A stretch of DNA of 22,857 bases from JAWWPG01 sp038254365 (GTDB taxonomy: Bacteria; Actinomycetota; Actinomycetes; Propionibacteriales; Nocardioidaceae), in NCBI GenBank assembly GCA_038254365.1, contig JBBSGI010000047.1, positions 1 to 22,857 of the forward strand, in the 5' to 3' direction. Positions 7,847 through 16,228 of the stretch are shown one piece after another. The position numbers were made by a program, and so were the translations under genes. Numbering within the stretch: position 1 is the stretch's first letter; the number at the start of each line of letters is the position of its first letter. The notes under the pieces were generated by a model, which was not told the origin of the DNA, did no database searches, and was given only the letters and a program-made list of their open reading frames with translations.

Positions 7847-9664
7847 GGTTGGCGCAGCCACTGGGTTTCCGCCCTCAGCCAGCGCGGCCAGCTCGAGGTC
7901 GACGACCGCAGGGTCCAGCTTTGTGAAGACCGGCGTCGGCTGGGCCACCGTGGTCCCGGGCTGCGCGCTGCGCCGCTCCCAGCGCGGACCCGTGGTGTAG
8001 TCACCGGTGATCACCGGGTAGCCAGGTCCGCCGTCGAGATCATCGACCTCCTCGATGCGCGGCATCGGGGCGAAGTCCCCGGAGCCGCCGAGCGCCCGGT
8101 GGACCTCGTTCGCGCCGTGTGGCAGGAATGGCGACAGCATCGTGTTGCAGTCGACGACCGCCTGCGCGGTCACCCAGAGGATCGTCGCGAGCCGCGGCCG
8201 CTCCGCGGGCGCCTTCAGCTTGTAAGGCTCCTGCTCCGTCACGTACTTGTTGACCTCGCGGACCAGCCGCATGGTCTCGGCGATCGCCTGACGCAAGCGA
8301 TGCGTCTCCAGCAACCGGCCGACGATGACGAAGCCCACCTCGAGCGCATCCAGGAGGACCCGGTCGACGTCGGCCAGCGGCCCTGGCTCCGGGATCTCGC
8401 CGAAACCACGATGGATCATGGTGGCGGTCCGGTTGACCAGGTTGCCCCACCCTGCGACGAGCTCGCCGTTGGTGCGGCGCACGAAGTCTGACCAGGTGAA
8501 GTCACTGTCGGAGGTCTCCGGGCCGGCTGCGCAGATGAAGTAGCGCAGCGCGTCGGGCTGGTAGCGCTCGAGCATGTCTTGCACGTAGATAACGACGCCG
8601 CGACTGGTGGAGAACTGACGGCTCTCCATCGTGAGGTACTCCGAGCTCACCACCTCGGTCGGCAGCTGCAGGTCGCCGTACCGCCCGGGGCGCCCGCCGC
8701 GACTCCCGCGACCGTCGTATGCGAGCAGCTCGGCCGGCCAGATCTGCGAGTGGAAGACGATGTTGTCCTTCCCCATAAAGTAGTAGGAAAGGGCCTCGGG
8801 GTCATTCCACCACTCTCGCCAGCGCTCCGCGTCACCCGTGCGTCGGGCCCACTCCACGGACGCGGAGAGGTAGCCGATCACGGCGTCGAACCAGACGTAG
8901 AGGCGCTTCGTCGGCAGGTCTCGCCAGCCGTCCAGCGGAACCGGGATCCCCCAGTCGATGTCACGGGTCATCGCCCGCGGTCGGATGTCTTCGAGGATGT
9001 TCTGGCTGAAGCCGATGACGTTGGGTCGCCAGGTCCCCGAAGCCGACCGCTCGGCGAGCCACTCGCCCAAGGCGCCGGCCAGCGCGGGGAGGTCGAGGAA
9101 GAAGTGCTGGGTCTCGACGAAGTCGGGGACCTCGCCGTTGACCAGGCTGCGCGGGTCGATGAGGTCGGTCGCGTCGAGCTGGTTGCCGCAGTTGTCGCAC
9201 TGGTCACCGCGGGCGGCGGGATATCCGCAGATCGGACAGGTTCCTTCGATGTAACGGTCCGGGAGGGTGCGCCCGGTGGACGGGGAGATCGCGCCCTTGG
9301 TGGTCTGCTCCACCAGGTAGCCGTTCGCATGCACGGTCGTGAACATCTCCTGCACGACGGCGTAGTGGTTGCGCGTCGTCGTCCGGGTGAAGAGATCGTA
9401 CGACAGGCCGAGGGCTACCAGGTCCTCGACGATCAGCCGGTTGTTGTGGTCGGCCAGCTCGCGAGGGGCCACCCCTGCCTGGTCGGCGGCGACCAGGATG
9501 GGGGTGCCGTGCTCGTCGGTGCCGCTGACCATCAGCACGTCGTGCCCGGCCATCCGCATGTACCGGCTGAAGACGTCGGAGGGTACGCCGAAGCCGGCCA
9601 CGTGGCCGATGTGGCGTGGGCCGTTCGCGTAGGGCCACGCCACGGCGGAGAGCACTTTGGCCAT
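7844..9664 (-). CDS. metG: Methionyl-tRNA synthetase, copy 2 (QFSTS in place of KMSKS)
   Basis: A second class I MetRS, of the longer zinc-knuckle type (606 aa), only distantly similar to its neighbour, so not a recent duplication. It has the intact HIGH motif (H18-I-G-H21 in PRHIGHVAG), GTDEHGTP (48-55), a four-Cys zinc site (C143, C146, C156, C159), a YVWFDAVIGY core strand and the MGKDNIVFH motif (297-305). The KMSKS loop reads RQFSTSRG (349-356), with both lysine positions replaced by Gln and Thr. KFSTS-type loops are known in this MetRS branch, so the Thr alone is tolerable, but loss of the first Lys as well is notable. The ATG at 9664 follows rsmI by 16 bases. In related genomes one metG occupies this place; here there are two. 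Confidence 0.94.
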   Translation of the reverse strand: MAKVLSAVAWPYANGPRHIGHVAGFGVPSDVFSRYMRMAGHDVLMVSGTDEHGTPILVAADQAGVAPRELADHNNRLIVEDLVALGLSYDLFTRTTTRNHYAVVQEMFTTVHANGYLVEQTTKGAISPSTGRTLPDRYIEGTCPICGYPAARGDQCDNCGNQLDATDLIDPRSLVNGEVPDFVETQHFFLDLPALAGALGEWLAERSASGTWRPNVIGFSQNILEDIRPRAMTRDIDWGIPVPLDGWRDLPTKRLYVWFDAVIGYLSASVEWARRTGDAERWREWWNDPEALSYYFMGKDNIVFHSQIWPAELLAYDGRGSRGGRPGRYGDLQLPTEVVSSEYLTMESRQFSTSRGVVIYVQDMLERYQPDALRYFICAAGPETSDSDFTWSDFVRRTNGELVAGWGNLVNRTATMIHRGFGEIPEPGPLADVDRVLLDALEVGFVIVGRLLETHRLRQAIAETMRLVREVNKYVTEQEPYKLKAPAERPRLATILWVTAQAVVDCNTMLSPFLPHGANEVHRALGGSGDFAPMPRIEEVDDLDGGPGYPVITGDYTTGPRWERRSAQPGTTVAQPTPVFTKLDPAVVDLELAALAEGGNPVAAPT

Positions 9665-9670
9665 GCGGGC

Positions 9671-9676
9671 ATCCTA
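9671..9676 (-). promoter_or_regulatory. Candidate -10 or ribosome site before metG copy 2
   Basis: TAGGAT on the minus strand, six bases before the metG-2 ATG in the short gap after rsmI. It is compatible with a leaderless -10 element or with an AGGA ribosome site. No clear -35 is seen 16-18 bases upstream. Confidence 0.35.
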
Positions 9677-9680
9677 GGGA

Positions 9681-10502
9681 TCAGTTGTGCGCGGCGTCGT
9701 AGACGGTACGGCGAGGCAGACCCGCGCGAGCGGCGACGAGGGTCACGGCGTCCTTGCGGCTCAGACCGTCGGCGACCTGCGCGTCGACCAGTCCCTTCAG
9801 CGTCGGGGGGTCCAGCGGTGTGGCCGCCCGGTCGGCCCCCGCCACCACCAGGGTCACCTCGCCGCGCACCTCCATCTCGGCCCAGGTGACCAGCTCGCCC
9901 AGCGGGCCGCGCCGAACCTCCTCGTACGTCTTGGTCAGCTCGCGGCATACCGCGGCGGGCCGGTCCGACCCGAACGCCTCGGCCAGCGCAGTGAGCGCCG
10001 CAGCAGTCCGGTGCGGCGCCTCGAAGAAGACCATCGTCCGTGGCTCCTGCGCCAGCTCGGCGAGCCGGCGGGACCGTTCCCCCGCCTTGCGGGGGAGGAA
10101 CCCCTCGAAGCAGAAGCGGTCGGCTGGCAACCCCGAGAGGGCGAGCGCCGCCAGCACGGCTGACGGACCGGGTACGACGGTGACGGGCACTCCCGCTTCG
10201 ACGGCCGCCACCACCAACCGGTAGCCCGGGTCGGAGATGCTGGGCATCCCGGCGTCCGTCACCAGCACGACGCGCCGCCCGTCGCCGAGCGCCTCGAGGA
10301 TGACCGGGGTCCGATCCCGCTCGTTGCCGTCGAAGTAGGAGAGCGTCCTGGCCGAGATCGTGACTCCCAGCTCGGCCGCGAGCCGGCGGAGTCGCCTGGT
10401 GTCCTCCGCCGCGATCAGGTCGGCGCCGGCCAGCTCCGCCGCGAGCCGTGGCGAGGCGTCGTCCGGCCGCCCGATCGGGGTCCCCGCGAGCACCAGCGTC
10501 AT
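9681..10502 (-). CDS. rsmI: 16S rRNA (cytidine1402-2'-O)-methyltransferase
   Basis: RsmI methylates the 2'-OH of C1402 in the decoding centre of 16S rRNA, using SAM through a tetrapyrrole-methylase fold. The 273-aa protein starts MTLVLAGTPIGRPDD, has EDTRR (about 33-37), LSYFDGNE, the glycine-rich VTDAGMPSISDPG motif, VPGPSAVLAALALSGLP, the FEGFLPRK motif and FFEAPHR, all typical and in normal order. The C-terminal KDAV..VAARAGLPRRTVYDA segment is the helical tail seen in this family. The ATG at 10502 lacks a ribosome site; a CATGAT hexamer six bases before it is a weak -10 candidate. It diverges from pmt across about 40 bases, an arrangement also found in mycobacteria. Confidence 0.95.
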   Translation of the reverse strand: MTLVLAGTPIGRPDDASPRLAAELAGADLIAAEDTRRLRRLAAELGVTISARTLSYFDGNERDRTPVILEALGDGRRVVLVTDAGMPSISDPGYRLVVAAVEAGVPVTVVPGPSAVLAALALSGLPADRFCFEGFLPRKAGERSRRLAELAQEPRTMVFFEAPHRTAAALTALAEAFGSDRPAAVCRELTKTYEEVRRGPLGELVTWAEMEVRGEVTLVVAGADRAATPLDPPTLKGLVDAQVADGLSRKDAVTLVAARAGLPRRTVYDAAHN

Positions 10503-10531
10503 GTCGGCATCATGACAGCCACCGCACTCCG

Positions 10532-10537
10532 TACCAT
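10532..10537 (+). promoter_or_regulatory. Candidate -10 element for leaderless pmt
   Basis: TACCAT, six bases before the GTG at 10544, fits TANNNT with +1 on the start codon. An ATGACA at 10512-10517 resembles a -35 but the gap is only 14 bases. No Shine-Dalgarno sequence precedes the GTG, which supports the leaderless reading. Confidence 0.45.
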
Positions 10538-10543
10538 GGGCGC

Positions 10544-12259
10544 GTGGCGAAGCCCCAGCTGGCGCGGGATCTGGGCAGGGAGGCTCCCGCGGTCAGGGTG
10601 CTCCTGGGCCACACCGTCGCAGGTGACGGCCTGCCCTCGGTGCGCCGGAGGTTTCTTCCCGCCCACTTCCGCGGCAGCATGGCCTGGGGGTGGTACGCGC
10701 CGCTGCTGGTCACGCTTTTCGTGGGCATCTTCCAGTTCTGGGGGTTGGCGACCCCGCACCGGATCACCTTCGACGAGACGTACTACGCCAAGGACGCCTA
10801 CTCGCTGCTCGTCAAGCACTATGCGCGGACCTTCGTCGACAACCCGGAGACGCCCAAGTTCAACGAGGCCGACCGGATCATCAACTCGGGCTCGACCAAG
10901 AACATCTTCGCCGCGGACCCGAGCATGGTGGTGCATCCCGAGGTCGGCAAGTGGATGATCGCCGTCGGCGAGTGGATCTTCGGGTTGACGCCGTTCGGTT
11001 GGCGGTTCTCCTCCGCCGTGGTGGGGACCCTGATGATCCTGGTGATGTGCCGACTCGTGCGGCGCCTCACCGGGTCGACGATGCTGGGATGCGTCGCCGG
11101 CCTGCTGCTCGGGTTCGACGGGCTGCACTTCGTGATGTCACGGTTCTCGCTGCTCGACATCTTCTTGGCGTTCTGGCTGCTGTGCGGGGCGCACTGCCTG
11201 GTCGCGGACCGGGACTGGGCGAGGCTCAAGCTGGCCCAGCGGTTCGAGACGTCTCCGCCCGCCGATTCACGCGGGTTCGGACCCGTGCGGGCACTTCTGT
11301 GGCGACCCTGGCGAGTCGCCGCAGGGGTCTGTTTCGGGCTTGCCTGCGGGACGAAGTGGAGCGGTGCGTTCGTCATGGCCGGGTTGGGCCTGCTGATGTG
11401 GGCGTGGGACAGCGGTATGCGGCGAGCCCTGGGCGTCCGATGGTCTGTGCTGAAGTCGTTCGTCGCCGACGAGCTGCCGGCCGTTTTCACCTTTGCCGGC
11501 GTGGCGCTGTTCGTGTACGTCGTGAGCTGGATGGGCTTCCTGACCCATGCGCAGAAGTTCGAGGACACCTTCGGGCAGGCCACGTCGACCGAGGCCGCGT
11601 GGAGCTCGGTCAACGACTTCGGAGGTCACCCCCAAGGCCCCATCGAGGGCGCGCTGCACGACCTCGACATCTTGTGGAACTTCCATAAGGACGTCTACAG
11701 CTTCCACACCGGCACCTACATCCAGGAAGCGACCCACCCGTTCCAGTCCAACCCTGGTGGATGGCTGCTCATCAACCGACCCCTCGGGATCGACGCGCGA
11801 AGCGGCGGCCCGGACCAGGTGGCGGGCTGTCCGGTAGGCGGCGACTGTGTGCGCCAGGTACTGGCGATCGGCACTCCCGCGCTGTGGTGGGGCGGCGTGA
11901 TCGCGCTCATCGTCGGGCTCGGCTACTGGTTGTCCCGCAAGGACTGGCGGTTCGGGCTGCCGATCGTCGGGGTGCTCACCGCGTGGATCCCTTGGTTCCG
12001 TTACGACCAGCGGCCGATCTTCTACTACTATGCGGTCGCGATCATCCCGTTTACCGTGATCGCGGTGACGCTGGTGCTGGGCAAGATCATCGGCCGGGCC
12101 GACGCCAGCCCTCGACGGCGGATGGTGGGCGTGCTCTTTGCTGGAGCATTCGTGTTCCTGGTCGCGGCAAATTTCGCCTACTTCTATCCGATCCTCTCCG
12201 ACGGCCTGCTGAGCAACCAGGCCTGGAACGACCGCATGTGGCTCACGCACTGGATCTGA
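10544..12259 (+). CDS. pmt: Polyprenyl-phosphate-mannose protein O-mannosyltransferase (GT39)
   Basis: Multispanning membrane enzyme that transfers mannose from polyprenyl-phosphate-mannose to Ser/Thr of proteins leaving through the Sec pathway (actinobacterial Pmt, Rv1002c type). From GTG 10544 it is 571 aa. The first membrane segment (WYAPLLVTLFVGIFQFW) is followed by the catalytic acidic pair in ITFDETYYAKDAY, the HPEVGKWMI loop, FSLLDIFLAF in the next helices, CGTKWSG, and several C-terminal helices with WIPWFRYDQRPIFYYY, a well-conserved Pmt signature. The frame is open upstream to 10448, but that stretch overlaps rsmI; the GTG is preferred because of the TACCAT hexamer and homologue length. 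RpfB-like secreted proteins with Pro/Thr linkers are typical acceptors, so the neighbourhood is suggestive. Confidence 0.94.
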   Translation: MAKPQLARDLGREAPAVRVLLGHTVAGDGLPSVRRRFLPAHFRGSMAWGWYAPLLVTLFVGIFQFWGLATPHRITFDETYYAKDAYSLLVKHYARTFVDNPETPKFNEADRIINSGSTKNIFAADPSMVVHPEVGKWMIAVGEWIFGLTPFGWRFSSAVVGTLMILVMCRLVRRLTGSTMLGCVAGLLLGFDGLHFVMSRFSLLDIFLAFWLLCGAHCLVADRDWARLKLAQRFETSPPADSRGFGPVRALLWRPWRVAAGVCFGLACGTKWSGAFVMAGLGLLMWAWDSGMRRALGVRWSVLKSFVADELPAVFTFAGVALFVYVVSWMGFLTHAQKFEDTFGQATSTEAAWSSVNDFGGHPQGPIEGALHDLDILWNFHKDVYSFHTGTYIQEATHPFQSNPGGWLLINRPLGIDARSGGPDQVAGCPVGGDCVRQVLAIGTPALWWGGVIALIVGLGYWLSRKDWRFGLPIVGVLTAWIPWFRYDQRPIFYYYAVAIIPFTVIAVTLVLGKIIGRADASPRRRMVGVLFAGAFVFLVAANFAYFYPILSDGLLSNQAWNDRMWLTHWI

Positions 12260-12297
12260 GGCATGTTTCGACCGCGACCTGATGCCATCATGAGCGC

Positions 12298-12431
12298 ATG
12301 CGCAGAGGCGAGCAGCTCGACGACTCGGTCGACCGTGGTCCAACGTCGACGGGTCGCAGCAGATGATCCTGGACCTCGACGTGGAGGTGCGCGAGCTCGA
12401 GGAGGCCGTCGGCCATGTCGTCGGAAACTGA
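12298..12431 (+). pseudogene. Possible small decayed reading frame after pmt
   Basis: An ATG at 12298 gives MRRGEQLDDSVDRG, then drifts to a stop at about 12366. In the +2-shifted frame the same stretch continues as WSNVDGSQQMILDLDV followed by an acidic helical end (REL-EEAV) and a TGA at 12429. Inserting one base near 12333 would join both into a 44-aa acidic, helical peptide with coding-like third-position GC. I do not recognise it. It may be a frameshifted small gene, or chance in a 175-bp convergent spacer. Confidence 0.2.
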
Positions 12432-12434
12432 AGC

Positions 12435-13685
12435 TCACGCAACGGTCTGGCGGGCCAGGCCGATCAGTCGGTCGAGGATCCGTTCGCCATCCGCGCGGAG
12501 GCCATTGTGCTCGTACTCGTTGGTGATCCACGGTCTCATCGTCGGGATCGATGCGGCTGTCTCCTCGGAGAAGGGTCTGTGCACGTACGCGTCGTCGGTG
12601 TAGATCGCCGCCGAGCACGGCACGTCGCACGAGCTCAGCGCCGCGGCGTCGTACAAGATCGGCCATTCGCGTGCTGCCAGCAGGTCCGCGGCCTCGCGCA
12701 GGGGAGCCAGCTCGCTGTCGTCGTCGAACGTCCACGGGAACACGTGCTCGCCGGTGAACAGCGTGACGTCGTCATGGAACTCGCCCGGCATGGTTCGCTG
12801 TGCTGACCACCGGGTCGCCTCGCCGTCGGCGTAGCAGGCCTCGTGGATTGCGGCGTACAGCGGGTTGCGTCCCTGGAACGGCATCATCGCGGCAAGGTCG
12901 TGCCCGAACGCCGGGGACCCCGGGTCGCGCTCGATCAGGTAGTGCAGATGCTCGGCCCCGTCGCTCATGCCGAGCCCGTTGCCGATCTGGCGGAACCTCC
13001 GGCCGGTGACGACATCCCCGTTCGGAAGCTGCACTTCGCCTGCCTCGCACCTCTCGTGCAGCGATCGCACCCGCTTGCGATCCTGCGGGTAGCGCGCGTA
13101 GTACCGGCGGTTGCGGTCGAGCATGGTGGTGTACGTCGCGGCGTACACCTCGTCGACGGGGCGGCCCACCGGCGGCAGTCCCCCCGTGAAATAGGCCTCT
13201 CGCAGGCTCCCGGCAGCGGCCGAGAGGTAGCGCAGGGCGCAGAACCCGCCGAACGACTGGCCGAGAACACTCCACCGGTCGACGCCGAGCCGCTCACGGA
13301 CCAGCTCAGCGTCCTCGACGATGGAGTCGGCCCGAAACAGCGCGAGCCGGTCCGCCTGGTCGCCGGCGGTCAGCTCCGGCAGTGCGCCGACGGGGCTGGA
13401 CCGACCGGTGCCACGCTGGTCGAGCATGAGCACCCGATAGTCCTTCAGCGCCCGATCCAGCCACGGCGGGCTGCTCGGCCCTCGCGTCGGACGCGGCGCC
13501 TCGTGGCCAGGGCCGCCCTGCAGGAAGACCAGGAACGGCAGGTCTCGTCCTCGGGGGTCGGCGACCTCACGGGCGAACACCGTGATCTGCTCGCCCGAGG
13601 GGTCGCGGTGGTCCAGGGGGACGAGGAACTCGTGCTCGACGAGTGCCAGTCCCGGTGCGCTCACTTCGACAGATGTGTCGGTCAT
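12435..13685 (-). CDS. Alpha/beta-hydrolase, proline iminopeptidase family (S33)
   Basis: Serine peptidase-type alpha/beta-hydrolase expected to release N-terminal proline (or a related residue) from short peptides in the cytosol. The 416-aa product has the oxyanion-side QGGPG motif (56-60), the DQRGTGRS motif (89-96) characteristic of prolyl aminopeptidases, the nucleophile elbow GQSFGG with Ser144, a helical cap (about 165-310), a likely acid in YTDDAYV and the catalytic His in YEHNGLR. No signal peptide. The ATG at 13685 has a GAGGA sequence about nine bases upstream. It is convergent with pmt and stands apart from the metG-rpf operon. True substrate unknown; actinobacteria carry several such paralogues. 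Confidence 0.88.
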   Translation of the reverse strand: MTDTSVEVSAPGLALVEHEFLVPLDHRDPSGEQITVFAREVADPRGRDLPFLVFLQGGPGHEAPRPTRGPSSPPWLDRALKDYRVLMLDQRGTGRSSPVGALPELTAGDQADRLALFRADSIVEDAELVRERLGVDRWSVLGQSFGGFCALRYLSAAAGSLREAYFTGGLPPVGRPVDEVYAATYTTMLDRNRRYYARYPQDRKRVRSLHERCEAGEVQLPNGDVVTGRRFRQIGNGLGMSDGAEHLHYLIERDPGSPAFGHDLAAMMPFQGRNPLYAAIHEACYADGEATRWSAQRTMPGEFHDDVTLFTGEHVFPWTFDDDSELAPLREAADLLAAREWPILYDAAALSSCDVPCSAAIYTDDAYVHRPFSEETAASIPTMRPWITNEYEHNGLRADGERILDRLIGLARQTVA

Positions 13686-13723
13686 GGCTGCGATCCTCGC
13701 AGTGGCGGTCCCGGTCGTCGAGA

Positions 13724-15067
13724 TCAGATGAGTAAAGCCTCGGGGAGGTTCGAGAAGTCGTCGTCAATGAGGACGACGTCCAGCCCCGCTGCGTCTAGCA
13801 CGCTGGCCGCGATGCCGGCCCGGTAGCCGCTAGCGCAGTGCACCCAGATGGGCCGTTCCGCGGGAACCTCGGTCACCCTGTCGTGAAGCTCGGGCAGCGG
13901 AATGTGGACCGCACCCGGCAACGCCCCGGCGGCCACCTCGTCAATGCGTCGTACGTCCAGCACCAGCACGTCCCCTGCCTCTTCGAGGTCATGGAACGAG
14001 GCAACCCGGTAGCTCCGCAGATCGCGCCCGTCCACGAGCTCCTCGACGGGCGCGATCGCAGCCCCGGCCGGCCGGTCGATGCCGATCCGACTCAGCTGTC
14101 GTTGCGCGTCGGCGACCTCGGCAGGTTGCTGCCCGATGAACGTGATCGGGGTGCCCCACGGGATCAGCCAGCCGAGGTAGGTCGCGAACGAGTCCGAGAG
14201 CTCGAACCCGAGCGTGCCGGAGATGTGGGAGGCCGCGAAGGCGCGCCGTGACCGCAGGTCGACCACCCAGTCGCCGGCGTGCAGCCGCCGGGTCAACTCG
14301 GCTGCATCGACCGGCTCCGGCGGAGTGAGGTCGGCGGCCGGTTGGCCCTCCCGGTTGAGCGCGCCCATATGCGCGTAGTACGCAGGGAACGCGGTCAGGC
14401 CGGCGACCAGCGTGTCGACGAACTCGTCCTCGCCCTGAGCGACGAAGACTGAGTTCCGCCGCCGCTCGGCCCCCATGGTCGAGTTGTCCTCGACGACTGC
14501 CGGACCCGAGGAGCAGAAGCTGCCGAAGCCGTGCGTCGGATAGAGGTACGCGTCGTCCGGGATCAGGTCAGCGAGCCGGTGAGCCGAGTGGTACTGCGCA
14601 TGCGCCAGTGGTCGGGTCCGCTCGCTCGAGATCAGGTCGGTGCGCCCCACACTGCCGAACAGCAGTGACCCACCGGTAAAGACCGCGGGCGTGCCTCCGC
14701 TGCGCTCGGTGACGAGGTATGCCACATGCCCTTCCGTGTGCCCGGGGGTGTTCACCACGGTCACCCGCAGGGTCCCGACGTCGATCACCTCGCCGTCGAC
14801 GACCGGGACTCGCGGCATGGTGACGTCCTCGTTCACGGGTACGGCGTATGCCGCCCCGGTCTCCTCGGCCAGGGCGAAGCCGCCGGTCACGTAGTCGTTG
14901 TGGCGATGCGTCTCGCAGACCAGCCGTACCCTGACCGCCAGGTCCGCCAACAGGCTGTACACGCGGTCGAGGTCGCGCTGCGGGTCGATGACCACGGCGA
15001 CCACACCATCGGAGACCAGGTAGCTCCGGTCGCCGAGCTCCCGCGTCTCGATCACGTCAACCCGCAT
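13724..15067 (-). CDS. MBL-fold hydrolase with two rhodanese domains (persulfide dioxygenase/sulfurtransferase-like)
   Basis: Three-domain sulfur-metabolism protein of 447 aa. Residues 1-245 are a metallo-beta-lactamase fold of the ETHE1/persulfide dioxygenase group: H54-x-H56-x-D58 in THRHNDYVTGG, H110 in NTPGHTEGH, GRTDL (141-145) and PTHG (177-180). Residue 59 is Tyr where classical MBLs have His. Residues 255-345 form a rhodanese domain with no Cys in its active loop (ITFIGQQPAE), and 350-447 form a second rhodanese with a good active loop HCASGYRAG (C411). It probably handles persulfide or thiosulfate sulfur. The ATG at 15067 is preferred over the GTG at 15073 because GGAGG sits seven bases before the ATG but directly abuts the GTG. 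It diverges from the topoisomerase gene over about 100 bp. Confidence 0.9.
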   Translation of the reverse strand: MRVDVIETRELGDRSYLVSDGVVAVVIDPQRDLDRVYSLLADLAVRVRLVCETHRHNDYVTGGFALAEETGAAYAVPVNEDVTMPRVPVVDGEVIDVGTLRVTVVNTPGHTEGHVAYLVTERSGGTPAVFTGGSLLFGSVGRTDLISSERTRPLAHAQYHSAHRLADLIPDDAYLYPTHGFGSFCSSGPAVVEDNSTMGAERRRNSVFVAQGEDEFVDTLVAGLTAFPAYYAHMGALNREGQPAADLTPPEPVDAAELTRRLHAGDWVVDLRSRRAFAASHISGTLGFELSDSFATYLGWLIPWGTPITFIGQQPAEVADAQRQLSRIGIDRPAGAAIAPVEELVDGRDLRSYRVASFHDLEEAGDVLVLDVRRIDEVAAGALPGAVHIPLPELHDRVTEVPAERPIWVHCASGYRAGIAASVLDAAGLDVVLIDDDFSNLPEALLI

Positions 15068-15168
15068 CGCCACTCCTCCAACAGTCGCCTGGCGTCAGTG
15101 TCTCACCGCCGTGCGCCCGCGCGATGGTCCCGGTTTCCCGAGTCTGACCAGCGGGTACCTGCCCGGGC

Positions 15169-16209
15169 ATGGCCCGGCTGCGTCGCGTTTCTCCCAACTC
15201 CCCGGGCTGGACGCGACGCAGGCAAGGCAGGGGCATGGTTTACCGCGACGTCACCGGCAGTCCGCTGACACCGGAACAGATCCAGCGCGCGAAGTCCCTG
15301 GTCATTCCGCCGGCCTGGACCGATGTGTGGATTTGTCCGGTCCCGAACGGGCACATCCAGGCGGTGGGTGTCGATGCTGCCGGGCGGCGCCAGTACATCT
15401 ACCACCCCGCCTGGCGGATCCAGCGGGACCAGCTGAAGTTCGACCGGGTCACCACCATCGCCCGGAAGCTGCCAGCCGTTCGGGAGGCAGTGCGGCTACA
15501 CCTGGCTCTGGACAAGATGCCGCTCGAACGAGCTGCGGCTACGGCAGTTCGGCTGCTCGACCTCGGCTACTTCCGGATCGGCAGCGACGTCTACGCCGAC
15601 GAGCACGGCAGCTTCGGGCTGACCACGCTGGAGAAGCGCCACGTGCGGATGCGCCACGGCCGTCTGGTGTTCTCGTTCACCGGAAAGTCCGGCGTCACCC
15701 ACACCGTCGAGATCGACGATCCGCACGTGTTGACGGCCCTGCAGGTCATGCGACGGCGGCGGGGCGGGGAGCGGCTCCTGGCCTATCGGGCGGGACGCGG
15801 GTGGGCCGACATCGACGCGGCGCGGGTGAACTCCTATCTCAAGGACGTCGTCGGTGGCGAGCTCACTGCCAAGGACTTCCGGACCTGGCACGCGACGGTC
15901 ATCGCGGCGGCCGCCCTGGCATCGTCTCTCGAGCGCGGCGACACCGCGGCGTCACGCAAGCGTGCTGTGCGGGTCGCGGTCGTCGAGGTGTCGGAGTACC
16001 TGGGGAATACCCCCACGATCGCCCGGTCGTCGTACATCAACCCGCGCGTCATCGATCGCTACGAGGACGGGGTGACGATCGGCGCTGCCGTGCGGCGGAC
16101 CTACGACAGTCCGGCAGAACGACAGGTGGCCCTGGAGCGGGCGGTGCTGCGGATGCTCTCCGAGGCGCCGGAACCGGGGGAACGAGCCGCCCGGGGGCGG
16201 AGCTCCTAG
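15169..16209 (+). CDS. DNA topoisomerase IB (poxvirus-type)
   Basis: Type IB enzyme that relaxes supercoils through a transient 3'-phosphotyrosyl link, without ATP. The 346-aa length and motif order fit the small bacterial/poxvirus class: N-terminal domain with GRGMVYRDV and VIPPAW (to about 85), then the catalytic domain with Arg136 in FRIGSD, Lys173 in FTGKSG, Arg238 and His241 in KDFRTWHAT, and the nucleophile Tyr289 in SSYINPRVI. All five catalytic positions are present, so it should be active. The ATG at 15169 has no obvious ribosome site; a GTACCTG sequence lies seven bases before it. The GNAT gene follows 20 bases downstream. Sporadic distribution in actinobacteria makes it accessory rather than essential. 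Confidence 0.94.
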   Translation: MARLRRVSPNSPGWTRRRQGRGMVYRDVTGSPLTPEQIQRAKSLVIPPAWTDVWICPVPNGHIQAVGVDAAGRRQYIYHPAWRIQRDQLKFDRVTTIARKLPAVREAVRLHLALDKMPLERAAATAVRLLDLGYFRIGSDVYADEHGSFGLTTLEKRHVRMRHGRLVFSFTGKSGVTHTVEIDDPHVLTALQVMRRRRGGERLLAYRAGRGWADIDAARVNSYLKDVVGGELTAKDFRTWHATVIAAAALASSLERGDTAASRKRAVRVAVVEVSEYLGNTPTIARSSYINPRVIDRYEDGVTIGAAVRRTYDSPAERQVALERAVLRMLSEAPEPGERAARGRSS

Positions 16210-16228
16210 CGGATGCGAGGATCGCCCC

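Noticed and set aside
11267..12442. 391-codon minus-strand frame opposite pmt
   Set aside because: Antisense shadow; the plus strand encodes a clear GT39 protein.
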